Of a stretch of 59,706 nucleotides of DNA, positions 47,720 to 56,749 are shown piece by piece. The translations under genes and the position numbers were made by a program. The notes beneath the pieces are model-generated. The model was not told the DNA's origin. It did not search any database and saw only the letters and a program-made list of their open reading frames with translations. The DNA comes from Paracoccaceae bacterium (lineage in GTDB: Bacteria > Pseudomonadota > Alphaproteobacteria > Rhodobacterales > Rhodobacteraceae): positions 1 to 59,706 of the forward strand of contig JABSSD010000121.1 in NCBI GenBank assembly GCA_013214575.1, read 5' to 3'. Positions within the stretch are counted from its first letter, which is position 1. Every line of letters starts with the position of its first letter.

Positions 47720-48835
47720 TCAAAGCTCAGCGCTGGACTCTGCTTTCAGCGCGGTCAGAAAATCTCGGATCTCTGGTTCTTCAATGTCAGCCAGGCGTTG
47801 GGTAACCCCAGCTAGGGCCAGCCGGAACACCTCCATCTCGGGGATGGGCCGCAGGGTTTCCACCTGCGCCTGATCCTTGAAAAACGGCGCCTTGCCGCTG
47901 ACCTCTGCCAAGAAGGCATGGATGGGCTCAAACTGCTCTTGCATCAACTGCCGGTGCTGCGCCCCGAACAATTCGATATCAGCCGAGGCAGGCAAGCCCA
48001 GCTCCGGGGTCAGATCCTGCAAGTTCCGGCGCAACTCATTGGCCAGTAGTGGGCGCAGCGCCTTATTTCCCAGCCGGGCGATCTCGTAAAGACCGCGATG
48101 CAGCGATTGATTTGTCTTGCGCTCTTTGCTCAGACGGCGCGGGACTTTCAGCCCGGTTTGCGTGATGAAATCGGCCACCGATCCACCACTCTGGCGCACA
48201 TCACGATACTCACGCAGAATGAATCGCGCCTCGGGCATCCCCTGGATCCAGCCCTCCAGCATCAGCCGGTAATCAAAGTGGATATTGCCAAAATAACTCT
48301 GCGCCCCGGTGTCGCGCAGTGGCGCAGGTTTGTGGCCAAATTTCAGCCGCTGACCGTGCCAGGAGGCCAGATAGTCATCAATCCGCCGCAGGGTCGCGAC
48401 AACGGTAATGTCAGCCTCAGGAAAGATGTCGCGCAGGCGGGTGATCAGATCCGGGCTGGTGGGGGCAAAATTGGCAAAGACTTCGGCGGCCAGAATGACG
48501 GTGTGTGGAGCCAGGAATTCAACCTGTTTGCGGATCGCCCGGACCATCTGCCCCGTCGCGGGAAGCCCCTTGTGAAACGGCGGAACCTTGCCCTTATTGT
48601 GCTCGGCCAGCATCTTGAAGGCCAGCGCGTTATGCGGTTCGCGGGCGTTGATCGGCAGGCTCTCATCAGGGGTCTTGCCACTGATGGCAGCGGCCAGCAT
48701 CAGCGACATGCCTTCAAAATCAACGCTCGGGTATAATATGCCAGCCTGCGCCAAGGCCACACTGTTGCGGGATAAAAAGTCCTGCAACGAGGTTGAGCCC
48801 ACTTTATGGTGACCGATGAAAAGTATAATTTTCAC
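47720..48835 (-). CDS. Sulfotransferase-like P-loop protein
   Basis: 371 residues. IILFIGHHKVGSTSLQDFLSRN gives the PAPS loop near the N-terminus; ADITVVATLRRIDDYLASWHGQRLKFG the second site. First gene of the five-gene minus-strand group that includes glf. It is divergent from the third GlfT2-like gene, with a 228-bp region between them that should carry both promoters. Sulfate donor PAPS must come from the host, as no cysD/N/C genes are present. Confidence 0.83.
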   Translation of the reverse strand: MKIILFIGHHKVGSTSLQDFLSRNSVALAQAGILYPSVDFEGMSLMLAAAISGKTPDESLPINAREPHNALAFKMLAEHNKGKVPPFHKGLPATGQMVRAIRKQVEFLAPHTVILAAEVFANFAPTSPDLITRLRDIFPEADITVVATLRRIDDYLASWHGQRLKFGHKPAPLRDTGAQSYFGNIHFDYRLMLEGWIQGMPEARFILREYRDVRQSGGSVADFITQTGLKVPRRLSKERKTNQSLHRGLYEIARLGNKALRPLLANELRRNLQDLTPELGLPASADIELFGAQHRQLMQEQFEPIHAFLAEVSGKAPFFKDQAQVETLRPIPEMEVFRLALAGVTQRLADIEEPEIRDFLTALKAESSAEL

Positions 48836-49063
48836 GTGGGTTTATTCCTTTGTCTCACTCAGTGGCAAGTTTCGACCATATGTGGCCGGTAGGACATAAA
48901 TTACAAGATAGAAGCCGCAGCTACTTGGTCACCACCCAGCTGCGGGTGGTACTATCCGGCCTGTTGGGGCATGACTGAATTTCCATCCTGCCGCCCGGGG
49001 CACATTCTTGCCTTCCTCTTTCAATGGCCGCTTGGCCCAGCCCCAAGTTAGAGATCTCGTTAT

Positions 49064-50857
49064 ATGATCACCCTCCAGAACTTCATCTCTCCAGAACAGC
49101 AGGTCTGCACCGAACAGGCGCTGTATTTTCACGCCCAAGGCCCGGTTGGTTTTTCTCAGACTGAAGGTCGTTACCTGATGGGTCGCGGTGTCCGGCTCAG
49201 CTTTAATACCTACTTCAACCTGTTCAACCTCAGCAAATGGAATACCGGCTGTCAGCTGGATGGGCTGTTTGCAGAAATATCAGGCGCCGGTCAGGCCGAA
49301 ATCCGAGTCATCCATACGCAACAAGGCCAATCCTGTGAGGTGGTTCATTGTGAACTGACCCAGCTACAGGCCGACAGCCCATATGTTATTGACCTGTCAG
49401 AATTTTCCGGGGCCAAGATCGGGGGGCTGCTTTATGTTGAAGTGCTGGCGCTGGATGACAAGGTCAGCCTGACCCGCGCCCGGTTTGCCACAAACACGGT
49501 GCCCGAAACCCTGCCGCAGTTGGCGGTCTCGATCACCACGTTCAAACGCGAGGCCGAGGTGCGCAGAACGGTTGAACGCTTTGAGGCCTTCCTGCCCGAA
49601 TTTGAATTTGGCGAGCAGGTGCAAGTGCAAGTGGTCGACAATGGCAATAGCGCCGAGATCCAGGCCAGCAAGCAGGTCACGCCAATCATCAATCCCAATT
49701 ACGGCGGTGCTGGCGGCTTTGCCCGCGGGTTGCTGGAGGCGGAAAAATCCGGTGCCAGCCACTGTCTGTTCATGGATGACGATGCCTCGTTCCACATGGA
49801 AAATATCGTCCGCGCCTATATATTTCTGGCGTTGGCCAAGGACCGCAAGGCCGCCGTCTCAGGCGCGATGATCAACAATACCCACAAATGGGCAATGTGG
49901 GAAAATGGCGCCCATTTTGATGGCTCCTGTCATCCGCTGTTTTGTGGCACAGATTTGCGCGATCCCGATCAGGTCGTCAATATGGAGCTCATCTCGGCGC
50001 GCCAGTCTCCGGCCAACCTCTATGGGGGCTGGTGGTTCTTTGCCTTTGCCATCGATCAGGTCAAACATCACCCCTTCCCGTTTTTTGTCCGCGGCGACGA
50101 CATCAGCTTTTCGCTGATGAATGATTTTTCCATCACTACCCTGAACGGCGTGGTGTCGTTTCAGGATGATTTTTCCGCGAAAGAAAGCCCGCAAACCCTA
50201 TATCTGGACCTGCGCAACCATCTGATCCACCACCTGGTGGTCGACCGTTTGCAGCGCAGCGCCTTTGGCACCGCAAAAATCGCGCTGCGCTTTATCGCGC
50301 GCTCCCTGTTGCGGTTCCATTATGACTCTGCCGAAGCACAGTTGCTGGCTTGGCAAGACATGATGCGCGGCCCGGAATTTTTTGATGAAAACATCGACAT
50401 GGCCGCGCGCCGCGCGCAGATAAAAGCGCTGACTACAACCGAAGTCTGGCAAGACATCGACCCCAATACGGTCAAGCAACGTCACAAGTACACGCGACGT
50501 TCTGGCCACCGCCGCCATCGTCTGGGGATCTACAGCTTGAACGGGCACCTGCTGCCGCTATCTGCGCAGCGTTGGGACCGTATTATTCTGGAGATCGGCG
50601 AGCGTGGTCAGCTGCACCGGGCCTTTGGCGCCGCACAGATCACCTATCTCAACACCGCCCAGACCCAAGGCTATACGGTGACCCAGTCAAAGCGGCGGTT
50701 CTTTTCGATCTGCTGGCGCATGACCAAAACCTTGGTGCAGTTCCTGCGCGGCCATGACCCACTCAAGGCCACCTATCGCCAAGGCTATAATCGGATGACC
50801 AGCAAGAGCTATTGGCAGAAAAAACTATACAAATCTGAGGATTTGGCCGAGCTCTAA
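49064..50857 (+). CDS. GlfT2-like galactofuranosyltransferase-family glycosyltransferase
   Basis: 597 residues. N-terminal beta domain (about 1-145) as in GlfT2, then GT2 core: LAVSITTFKREAEV, VVDNGNSAEI, NYGGAGGFARGL, CLFMDDDASFHME (DDD 238-240), FFVRGDDISFSL. A helical C-terminal region (about 400-597) is shared with the two DUF115 fusion proteins (compare GYTVTQSKRR here with GYTVTRNSRR there), but DUF115 itself is absent. This is therefore the plain version from which the fusions could have arisen. With glf in the divergent operon it is the best candidate for building a galactofuranose chain. Confidence 0.9.
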   Translation: MITLQNFISPEQQVCTEQALYFHAQGPVGFSQTEGRYLMGRGVRLSFNTYFNLFNLSKWNTGCQLDGLFAEISGAGQAEIRVIHTQQGQSCEVVHCELTQLQADSPYVIDLSEFSGAKIGGLLYVEVLALDDKVSLTRARFATNTVPETLPQLAVSITTFKREAEVRRTVERFEAFLPEFEFGEQVQVQVVDNGNSAEIQASKQVTPIINPNYGGAGGFARGLLEAEKSGASHCLFMDDDASFHMENIVRAYIFLALAKDRKAAVSGAMINNTHKWAMWENGAHFDGSCHPLFCGTDLRDPDQVVNMELISARQSPANLYGGWWFFAFAIDQVKHHPFPFFVRGDDISFSLMNDFSITTLNGVVSFQDDFSAKESPQTLYLDLRNHLIHHLVVDRLQRSAFGTAKIALRFIARSLLRFHYDSAEAQLLAWQDMMRGPEFFDENIDMAARRAQIKALTTTEVWQDIDPNTVKQRHKYTRRSGHRRHRLGIYSLNGHLLPLSAQRWDRIILEIGERGQLHRAFGAAQITYLNTAQTQGYTVTQSKRRFFSICWRMTKTLVQFLRGHDPLKATYRQGYNRMTSKSYWQKKLYKSEDLAEL

Positions 50858-50889
50858 ACAGAGTGCGTAAATGACTCTCACACGACACC

Positions 50890-51543
50890 TCAGCTCAACT
50901 GCGCCTCATGCAAAGCGATTGCCTCCTCTAAGTCCTCGAAATACAACATCTTACCATGTTCCAGCACCACCCCGGCATTACAGAACTTACGCAGCTGCCC
51001 CATCGAGTGATTGACCATGATGGCGCTGGAGTGCTGCATCCGGTCTGCAAACAAAGCGCGGCTTTTGCGTTTGAACTGGGCATCCCCTACCGCCGTCACC
51101 TCATCCACCAGATAGGTGTCAAAACGGATCCCCATCGAGGCCCCAAAAGTCAAACGCGATTTCATCCCCGAGGAATAGCTGCGCATGGGCATGTGATAAA
51201 ATTTTCCCAGTTCGGCAAAGCTGTCGACAAATGCCACCAGATCATCGGTATCGACGCCATAGATGCGGGCAATAAAGCGCACGTTTTCGGCGCCACTCAG
51301 ATCCTTGTGAAACGAGGCACCCAGCCCCACTGGCCAGGAAATGCTGCCGTCGCTGATCACCCGGCCATGGTCCGGGCGCAGCGTGCCGGCGATGATCTCC
51401 AACAGCGTTGATTTTCCAGCCCCATTGCGCCCCAGCAGGGCCAGTGATTTCCCGGTTGGCAGGGTCAGGTTCAAATTGTCGATGACAATCTTGCGCTCCC
51501 CTTGCAACCAAAAGCTTTTGGTCAGGTTCTCAAATCGGATCAT
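50890..51543 (-). CDS. kpsT: Capsule ABC exporter ATP-binding protein (KpsT-like)
   Basis: 217 residues. Walker A LGRNGAGKST, signature YSSGMKSRL, Walker B TYLVDEVTAVGD and the switch His in IMVNHS. The short length without a C-terminal glycan-binding extension matches KpsT/CtrD rather than Wzt. ATPase of an ABC-2 polysaccharide exporter at the inner membrane. It follows kpsE on the same strand with 6 bp between them; the permease is just beyond, on the other strand. Confidence 0.94.
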   Translation of the reverse strand: MIRFENLTKSFWLQGERKIVIDNLNLTLPTGKSLALLGRNGAGKSTLLEIIAGTLRPDHGRVISDGSISWPVGLGASFHKDLSGAENVRFIARIYGVDTDDLVAFVDSFAELGKFYHMPMRSYSSGMKSRLTFGASMGIRFDTYLVDEVTAVGDAQFKRKSRALFADRMQHSSAIMVNHSMGQLRKFCNAGVVLEHGKMLYFEDLEEAIALHEAQLS

Positions 51544-51549
51544 AACAGC

Positions 51550-52947
51550 TCAGCTACGGTCACGGATAGAATAGTAAATCAGCGTCAGGATCGACCAGCC
51601 CAACAGCAGAAACAGCCCGACCAGCCCGGCCAAGATAAACCGCTGCGGATACTGCGAGTCCTCTGCCAGGGTTGGTGTAATATAGGTGGCCAGATAGCGG
51701 CTTTGGCGGGTGGCATCATCGCGGGCCACCTCAAGCGCCGTCAGGGCCGCACGATAGGCCGTTTCAGCATATTCCAGGTCCACATTCAGGCGCTCAAATT
51801 CAGAGATCAGCGATGGGTAATCCTCGCCCACAGCCCCGGTTTCGGTACTGGATGAGGTAAAGGTCTGACGCTCGATGGCGATGCGGTCGCGGATCACATC
51901 AATCCGCAGAAGCGCCTTTTTCAGTCGCGGATCCCCCTCTCTGACGCTGGCGCGCAGCAGGTCATGCTCAATCAGCGCCTCGGCCAGCTGCTGCTGCAGG
52001 TTATTCATCACGCCCATACGGCCCTGTATGTCGGCGTTTGGATCGACAATGCGGGTCCGGGTCCGAAACTGGGTCAGCGCCCCTCTGGCCCCCTTCAACC
52101 GCTCAATTGCTTCGCCAAGATCAGCTTGAGCATATCCCATCGCATCGTCGCGGGCCCGCGCATTCAAAGCGTTGATGCGGGTCTGGCTCTCTGCCACAAT
52201 CTCTCGGGTGACGGCCTGTGCCATCGCCGCGTCAAACGCCACCACCTGCACCTCGATCAACCCGGAGGAGCCATCATAGGACATGCTGACCACCCGCTGC
52301 CAATACCAGACCAGATCTTCGAGGCTGGCATCCGGCCACAGCGAAAAAGCCCAGTCATCGGGCCAGCGCTGCGCATAATGCGCCTTCAGGCCCAAGCGTG
52401 CATCGACAATTCTGGCCATTTCTTGACTTTGAATGAACTCATAAAGGATATCGCTGTCCGAGGCCGCGTTACCTCCGGCAAATTGGGCCAGCCCGCCCAG
52501 CAGATCATTGGCACCACTGCTTTCCTGACTGCGCACGGTAAAGCCGACAGTGGAAATATATTGATCCCCGGCCACGGTCCACAGATAGAGGCTCACCGCC
52601 ACCAATGGTGCCAGCACCATCAGGAAAAAACCAGCCAATAGCCCCCAGTGGCGTTTTTTCATCTGCGCCGGGCTCGCAATGGGCGGCAGCGACATGGAAG
52701 AGACCCCTGCTTGCAGCTGCGGCGCCCCTTCAGACAGTGCCAAAGCTTTGGCCGCCTGTCTCTGTTTACGACGCTGATTGTTGCCCTTACCGCCCCGCCT
52801 GTTCTGCCTCTCCTCTGACACTAGGAGCGGCACATTGCCATCTGCCCTCGCGCCCTCGTCTACAGCCGGTCCGGCCTGACCTGCGGATGCGCCCGCCTCA
52901 TCCGACAGTGATCGTTTCCGGTCCGGGGAAGAATCGCCCTGGTTCAT
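51550..52947 (-). CDS. kpsE: Capsule export inner-membrane/periplasmic adaptor (KpsE-like)
   Basis: 465 residues. A polar, low-complexity cytoplasmic N-tail of about 95 residues rich in Arg, Gln and Gly, then a transmembrane helix (HWGLLAGFFLMVLAPLVAVSL), a long periplasmic part with YISTVGFTVRSQE and coiled-coil stretches, and a second helix near the C-terminus (FILAGLVGLFLLLGWSILTLI). This is the PCP-type KpsE/CtrB build. It should bridge the KpsM/T exporter to an OPX channel such as the lipoprotein at 5979-7094. The long charged N-tail is more than KpsE usually has. Confidence 0.9.
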   Translation of the reverse strand: MNQGDSSPDRKRSLSDEAGASAGQAGPAVDEGARADGNVPLLVSEERQNRRGGKGNNQRRKQRQAAKALALSEGAPQLQAGVSSMSLPPIASPAQMKKRHWGLLAGFFLMVLAPLVAVSLYLWTVAGDQYISTVGFTVRSQESSGANDLLGGLAQFAGGNAASDSDILYEFIQSQEMARIVDARLGLKAHYAQRWPDDWAFSLWPDASLEDLVWYWQRVVSMSYDGSSGLIEVQVVAFDAAMAQAVTREIVAESQTRINALNARARDDAMGYAQADLGEAIERLKGARGALTQFRTRTRIVDPNADIQGRMGVMNNLQQQLAEALIEHDLLRASVREGDPRLKKALLRIDVIRDRIAIERQTFTSSSTETGAVGEDYPSLISEFERLNVDLEYAETAYRAALTALEVARDDATRQSRYLATYITPTLAEDSQYPQRFILAGLVGLFLLLGWSILTLIYYSIRDRS

Positions 52948-53037
52948 ATCGTTTGGTCCTGGCGTTCAGCCGTTTGTAATTGGCTTTGGTTTCTTTCATA
53001 CTATGGCGTGCTAATGTCCGCATCACAATGGTATTTC

Positions 53038-53859
53038 ATGGTCAGAACGTCCTCGGTAGTCCCGCCTGCTCAGCTCCCTAAACATCGCGGCAAACGTCGT
53101 TTTGCCACTCTGCGCAGCACCCTTGCTCTGGTGCTGCGCGAGATGTCGACACGCTATGGCCGCACACCTGGGGGCTATATCTGGGGCATTCTGGAACCAC
53201 TGGCCACCATCATCTTTCTCAGCTTGGGGTTTGCCCTCGTGTTGCGGTCGCCATCTCTGGGCACCAGCTTCCTGCTATTCTATGCGACCGGCTATTTACC
53301 CTTTAACCTCTACGGGACCCTATCCGGATCCGTCGCCAGTGCCCTGAAATTTTCCAAACCGCTGCTGCAATACCCTGCTGTCACCTGGTTGGATGCGGTT
53401 ATGGCACGGTTTCTTCTCAACAGCCTGACCAACCTTCTGATCACGGCATTGCTGCTCACCGGCATCCTGCTAGTCATCGGCAGTCGGTCCGTTCTGGATC
53501 TGCCAGTGATTGTGCTGGCGATGGCCCTGTCAATGGTGCTGGGACTGGCGGTGGGCGTTCTCAACTGCGTATTGATGGGACTTTTCCCAATGTGGACAGT
53601 GATCTGGGGCATTGTTACCCGGCCGCTGTTTCTGGCCTCGGGGGTGATCTTTATCTACGATGACCTGCCGCCACAGGCGCAGCAATTGCTGTGGTACAAC
53701 CCACTGATCCATATCACCGGGCTAATGCGCACTGGGTTTTATTCCACCTACAGCCCCGCCTACATCAACCTCACCTATGTGCTCGCCATCAGCCTGACGC
53801 TGCTGACCATGGGGTTGCTGTTGCTGCGCCGCTATCACCGGGTCATTCTGAACCGCTAG
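53038..53859 (+). CDS. kpsM: Capsule ABC exporter permease (KpsM-like)
   Basis: 273 residues from ATG 53038. ABC-2 permease with six predicted helices; the N-terminal block ALVLREMSTRYGRTPGGYIWGILEPLATIIFL is the KpsM/CtrC signature. Forms the inner-membrane channel with KpsT. It is divergent from kpsE (90 bp between), an unusual split of kpsM from kpsT/E. ATG 53014 and GTG 53008 are also in frame; no start has a strong ribosome site. Its 3' end overlaps the convergent GT2 gene by 17 bp. Confidence 0.92.
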   Translation: MVRTSSVVPPAQLPKHRGKRRFATLRSTLALVLREMSTRYGRTPGGYIWGILEPLATIIFLSLGFALVLRSPSLGTSFLLFYATGYLPFNLYGTLSGSVASALKFSKPLLQYPAVTWLDAVMARFLLNSLTNLLITALLLTGILLVIGSRSVLDLPVIVLAMALSMVLGLAVGVLNCVLMGLFPMWTVIWGIVTRPLFLASGVIFIYDDLPPQAQQLLWYNPLIHITGLMRTGFYSTYSPAYINLTYVLAISLTLLTMGLLLLRRYHRVILNR

Positions 53860-54841
53860 ACCCGCCCTCATCCGCCAACGCCAAGACATTGCCGTGCGAC
53901 CGGCCCAGACGCCGGCCCAATCCGTCACCAATGGCCCGCCAGGTCAGCCGCAGAAAAGCGCGCCGCTCGCCGCGGTGATGGCGCACCTTGAGGATCCACT
54001 TCGGCAGCACCACCAGCAGCACCGGCCAGAACAGCCAGCCCGCCGCCATCCGGTACAGCAACAGCAGATTGCGGTGATAATAATAGGCCTTCCACAACGG
54101 CAGGAACCGGCCCCTCTGACCGGCAAAGGTCGACAGGTCATGTTCAAAACGCACCCCCGGTTCAAAACCGATGCGCCCCCCCGCCTTGGTCAGCCCCAAA
54201 GTATAAAGCCCGTCATCACCGTAGATGAACAGGCTGGCGTCAGGATAACCCGCCAAATGCACCGCCCGGCGCGAAATGAAAAATCCGACAAAAGAGGTCA
54301 CATCAATTTGCATCCCCGGCCCCTGATAGTCCTCGGGAGTCACATGAAACCCAGAACGCCCGCCACCAAACAGGGTGCGCCAGAACTCGCGGCGATGCCA
54401 AAACGGATTGCGCGAGGGGCGGTTCATCTCGCAGATTTCGCCACTCGGGAAATACACCGCCGCCGCCACCGCATCCCAGCGCGGCTCTGGCAGCGCGTGA
54501 AAGGCCGCCAGCCCATCCGGAGCCGGGCGACCGTCATCATCCATCACCACCAGCCAATCCGGATCATAGGCCTGCATGGCATGGCGCATCCCCCTCTCGA
54601 ATCCGCCGGCACCACCGATATTGACATCGTTTCTCAGCACCAACAACCGCGGGTCCGTCTGCGCCGCCAGCCAGGTGCCGGTGCCGTCGGTCGAGGCATT
54701 ATCCACCACCACCACCGCCGCCAGATGCGCCACCGGACTGTCGAGCAGCCGCGCCAGTGTCACCTGCAGCTTGTCCAGCCGGTTGTGGGTCACCACCACC
54801 GCCACCAGGTGACTGCATGAAGTTGGGTTTGGCAGTGGCAT
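53843..54841 (-). CDS. Glycosyltransferase family 2
   Basis: 332 residues. GT-A fold: VAVVVTHNRLDKLQVTLARLL, VVDNASTDGTGTWL, NIGGAGGFERGM, WLVVMDDDGRPAPDG (DDD metal site), SLFIYGDDGLYTLGL. A hydrophobic stretch near the C-terminus (AAGWLFWPVLLVVLPKWIL) suggests membrane association. This is the Rv3782/GlfT1-like type often found with galactofuranosyl transferases, so it might prime the chain; that is inference. ATG 54841 is used; upstream codons to 54961 lack similarity. Confidence 0.88.
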   Translation of the reverse strand: MPLPNPTSCSHLVAVVVTHNRLDKLQVTLARLLDSPVAHLAAVVVVDNASTDGTGTWLAAQTDPRLLVLRNDVNIGGAGGFERGMRHAMQAYDPDWLVVMDDDGRPAPDGLAAFHALPEPRWDAVAAAVYFPSGEICEMNRPSRNPFWHRREFWRTLFGGGRSGFHVTPEDYQGPGMQIDVTSFVGFFISRRAVHLAGYPDASLFIYGDDGLYTLGLTKAGGRIGFEPGVRFEHDLSTFAGQRGRFLPLWKAYYYHRNLLLLYRMAAGWLFWPVLLVVLPKWILKVRHHRGERRAFLRLTWRAIGDGLGRRLGRSHGNVLALADEGGSSGSE

Positions 54842-54983
54842 TGTCTGAGACACAATCTGGATCCTGATGGTTTTACTCCTCCGCAAAACCCATAAATAAC
54901 CTCTGCTGTCAAACGCTTCGTGCAGGGCCGACCGAGGAAGCGTTTGGCAGCGGTAATCCAAACCGGCACCTGATCACCAGCCT

Positions 54984-55090
54984 ATTGTTCTTGTCATCGG
55001 CACCGCCGGATTTATCGGCTACCATCTGTCCCATCGCCTATTGGCATGCGCCGCTTTGTCGATTGGTCCCGCGACTACGACCATGTCTGA
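54984..55090 (+). pseudogene. Remnant of a UDP-glucuronate 4-epimerase gene
   Basis: Reads IVLVIGTAGFIGYHLSHRLLA, the N-terminus of an NDP-sugar epimerase, and then in another frame RFVDWSRDYDHV followed by a stop, like the FVDWYRDYY end of UDP-glucuronate epimerases. Some 300 residues between are missing. It lies just upstream of UDP-glucose dehydrogenase, whose product would have been its substrate. Confidence 0.65.
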
Positions 55091-55112
55091 GCCCGCTCAA
55101 GCCCCGGACAAA

Positions 55113-55150
55113 AATTTAACATAATATGTTTCGCGTGCGAAACATTTGGG
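55113..55150. repeat. Palindrome-bearing 38-bp repeat, copy 1 (candidate parS)
   Basis: Matches 56578-56615 at 36 of 38 bases. Its core atgtttcgcgtgcgaaacat (55126-55145) is a 9-bp inverted repeat around GT. The half-sites tgtttc/gaaaca are those of the general ParB target, but spaced 6 instead of 4 bp apart. Lies 107 bp upstream of ugd. Confidence 0.65.
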
Positions 55151-55256
55151 CAGCGGGCGGCGTCCCATGCTAGAACACACCCTTGAATCCCCGGCCCCCA
55201 TAAGCCAAAACCAAACGCAGGTCCGGGCAGGATATTTCAGAACCAAAGGATAGCAC

Positions 55257-56579
55257 ATGCGCATTGCAATGATTGGCACCGGATATGTCGGCTTGGTGTC
55301 GGGGGTCTGTTTCTCTGATTTTGGCCATGACGTGATCTGCGTCGACCAGAACGCCGATAAGATCGATCAGCTGACCGCAGGCAAAGTACCGATCTACGAG
55401 CCGGGGCTGCAGGATCTGATGCTGAAGAATGTCGAGTCCGGGCGGCTCAGCTTCACCACAGATCTGGCCTCGGCTGTGGCCGGCGCCGAGGCGGTGTTCA
55501 TCGCCGTTGGCACCCCGACACGGCGCGGCGATGGCCATGCGGATCTGACCTATGTGATGGCGGCCGCCGAAGAGATCGCCGCCGCGATCACCGACTATAC
55601 CGTGGTGGTGACCAAATCCACCGTGCCGCTGGGCACCAACCGCTCGGTCAAACAGACCATAGCCAAGGCCAATCCGGCGGCCGAATTCGACGTCGCCTCC
55701 AACCCCGAGTTCCTGCGCGAAGGCGCCGCCATTGATGATTTCATGAAACCCGACCGGGTGGTTGTGGGGGTGCAGAACAGCCGCGCCGCCGAGGTCATGG
55801 AGGAGATCTACCGGCCGCTATACTTACGCGATTTCCCGATTCTGACCACCGATCTGGAAAGCGCCGAGATGATCAAATACGCCGCCAATGCCTTTCTCGC
55901 CACCAAGATCACCTTTATCAACGAAATCGCCGGCCTCTGTGAGCGCACCGGCGCCGATGTCAAAGAAGTGTCGCGCGGCATCGGGCTGGACGGGCGTATT
56001 GGCAACAAGTTCCTGCATGCCGGCCCCGGCTATGGCGGCTCGTGCTTTCCCAAGGACACCGCGGCGCTGGCCCGCATCGGGCAGGACCATGCCTATCCGA
56101 TGCAGATCACCGAGACGGTGATCCGGGTCAATGAAGAGGTCAAGCAGCGCATGGTGGAAAAACTGCGCGACGCCTGTGACGGCAGCTTTAACGGCAAGAC
56201 CATTGCGGTGCTGGGGGTGACCTTCAAGCCCAATACCGACGATATGCGCGATGCGCCCAGCCTGACCATCGTGCCGGCGCTGATTGGCGGCGGCGCCAAG
56301 GTGCGGGTGGTGGACCCCCAGGGTAGGTCCGAGGGCGAGGCGCTGCTGCCCGGGGTGAAATGGATGGAGGATCCCTATCACGCCGCCCGCAATGCCGATC
56401 TGGTGGTGCTGCTGACCGAATGGAACGAGTTCCGCGCCCTGGATCTCAAGGCGCTGGCGCGCAAGATGGCCAGCCCGCGGATGGTTGATCTGCGCAATAT
56501 CTACAATGCCAAAACCGCCAAGCGGGGTGGATTTGAGTATTACACCGCCGTTGGCCGCGCTGAGCGCGTGGGGAATTAA
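55257..56579 (+). CDS. ugd: UDP-glucose 6-dehydrogenase
   Basis: 440 residues. NAD loop MIGTGYVGLVSGVCFSDFGH at the N-terminus, SNPEFLREGAAI, TFINEIAGLCERTGADV, and the catalytic GPGYGGSCFPKD with Cys263; GVTFKPNTDDMRDAPS in the C-terminal domain. Oxidises UDP-glucose to UDP-glucuronate for acidic polysaccharides. It is a single-gene unit, bracketed by the two palindromic repeats and preceded by the remains of an epimerase gene. A bidirectional terminator separates it from parB. Confidence 0.96.
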   Translation: MRIAMIGTGYVGLVSGVCFSDFGHDVICVDQNADKIDQLTAGKVPIYEPGLQDLMLKNVESGRLSFTTDLASAVAGAEAVFIAVGTPTRRGDGHADLTYVMAAAEEIAAAITDYTVVVTKSTVPLGTNRSVKQTIAKANPAAEFDVASNPEFLREGAAIDDFMKPDRVVVGVQNSRAAEVMEEIYRPLYLRDFPILTTDLESAEMIKYAANAFLATKITFINEIAGLCERTGADVKEVSRGIGLDGRIGNKFLHAGPGYGGSCFPKDTAALARIGQDHAYPMQITETVIRVNEEVKQRMVEKLRDACDGSFNGKTIAVLGVTFKPNTDDMRDAPSLTIVPALIGGGAKVRVVDPQGRSEGEALLPGVKWMEDPYHAARNADLVVLLTEWNEFRALDLKALARKMASPRMVDLRNIYNAKTAKRGGFEYYTAVGRAERVGN

Positions 56580-56615
56580 TTTAACATAATATGTTTCGCA
56601 CGCGAAACATTTGGG
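56578..56615. repeat. Palindrome-bearing 38-bp repeat, copy 2 (candidate parS)
   Basis: Same sequence as copy 1 except the two central bases (AC instead of GT), core atgtttcgcacgcgaaacat. It begins at the stop codon of ugd and lies about 135 bp beyond the 3' end of parB, a usual place for a plasmid centromere. Confidence 0.65.
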
Positions 56616-56680
56616 ACGATCGGCCAGCCGGCAGCCGGGCAGGGGGTTGATTTCGACCCTAAAGCATATGTTAGAGATGC

Positions 56681-56707
56681 AAAAAGGCGCCACCTGGCGC
56701 CTTTTTT
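56681..56707. terminator. Bidirectional rho-independent terminator
   Basis: Stem aggcgcca (56685-56692) / tggcgcct (56695-56702) with a 2-nt loop, A-run before and T-run after. Symmetric, so it ends both ugd (plus) and parB (minus) transcripts. Confidence 0.88.
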
Positions 56708-56749
56708 ATGTCCAGAGATCTGCCTGCCGGGGGGAGGGGGCGCAGGCGC

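Noticed and set aside
55126-55145. Palindrome as a plain transcription terminator for the epimerase remnant
   Set aside because: Not followed by a T tract and duplicated almost exactly at the other side of ugd; a protein-binding site is more likely.
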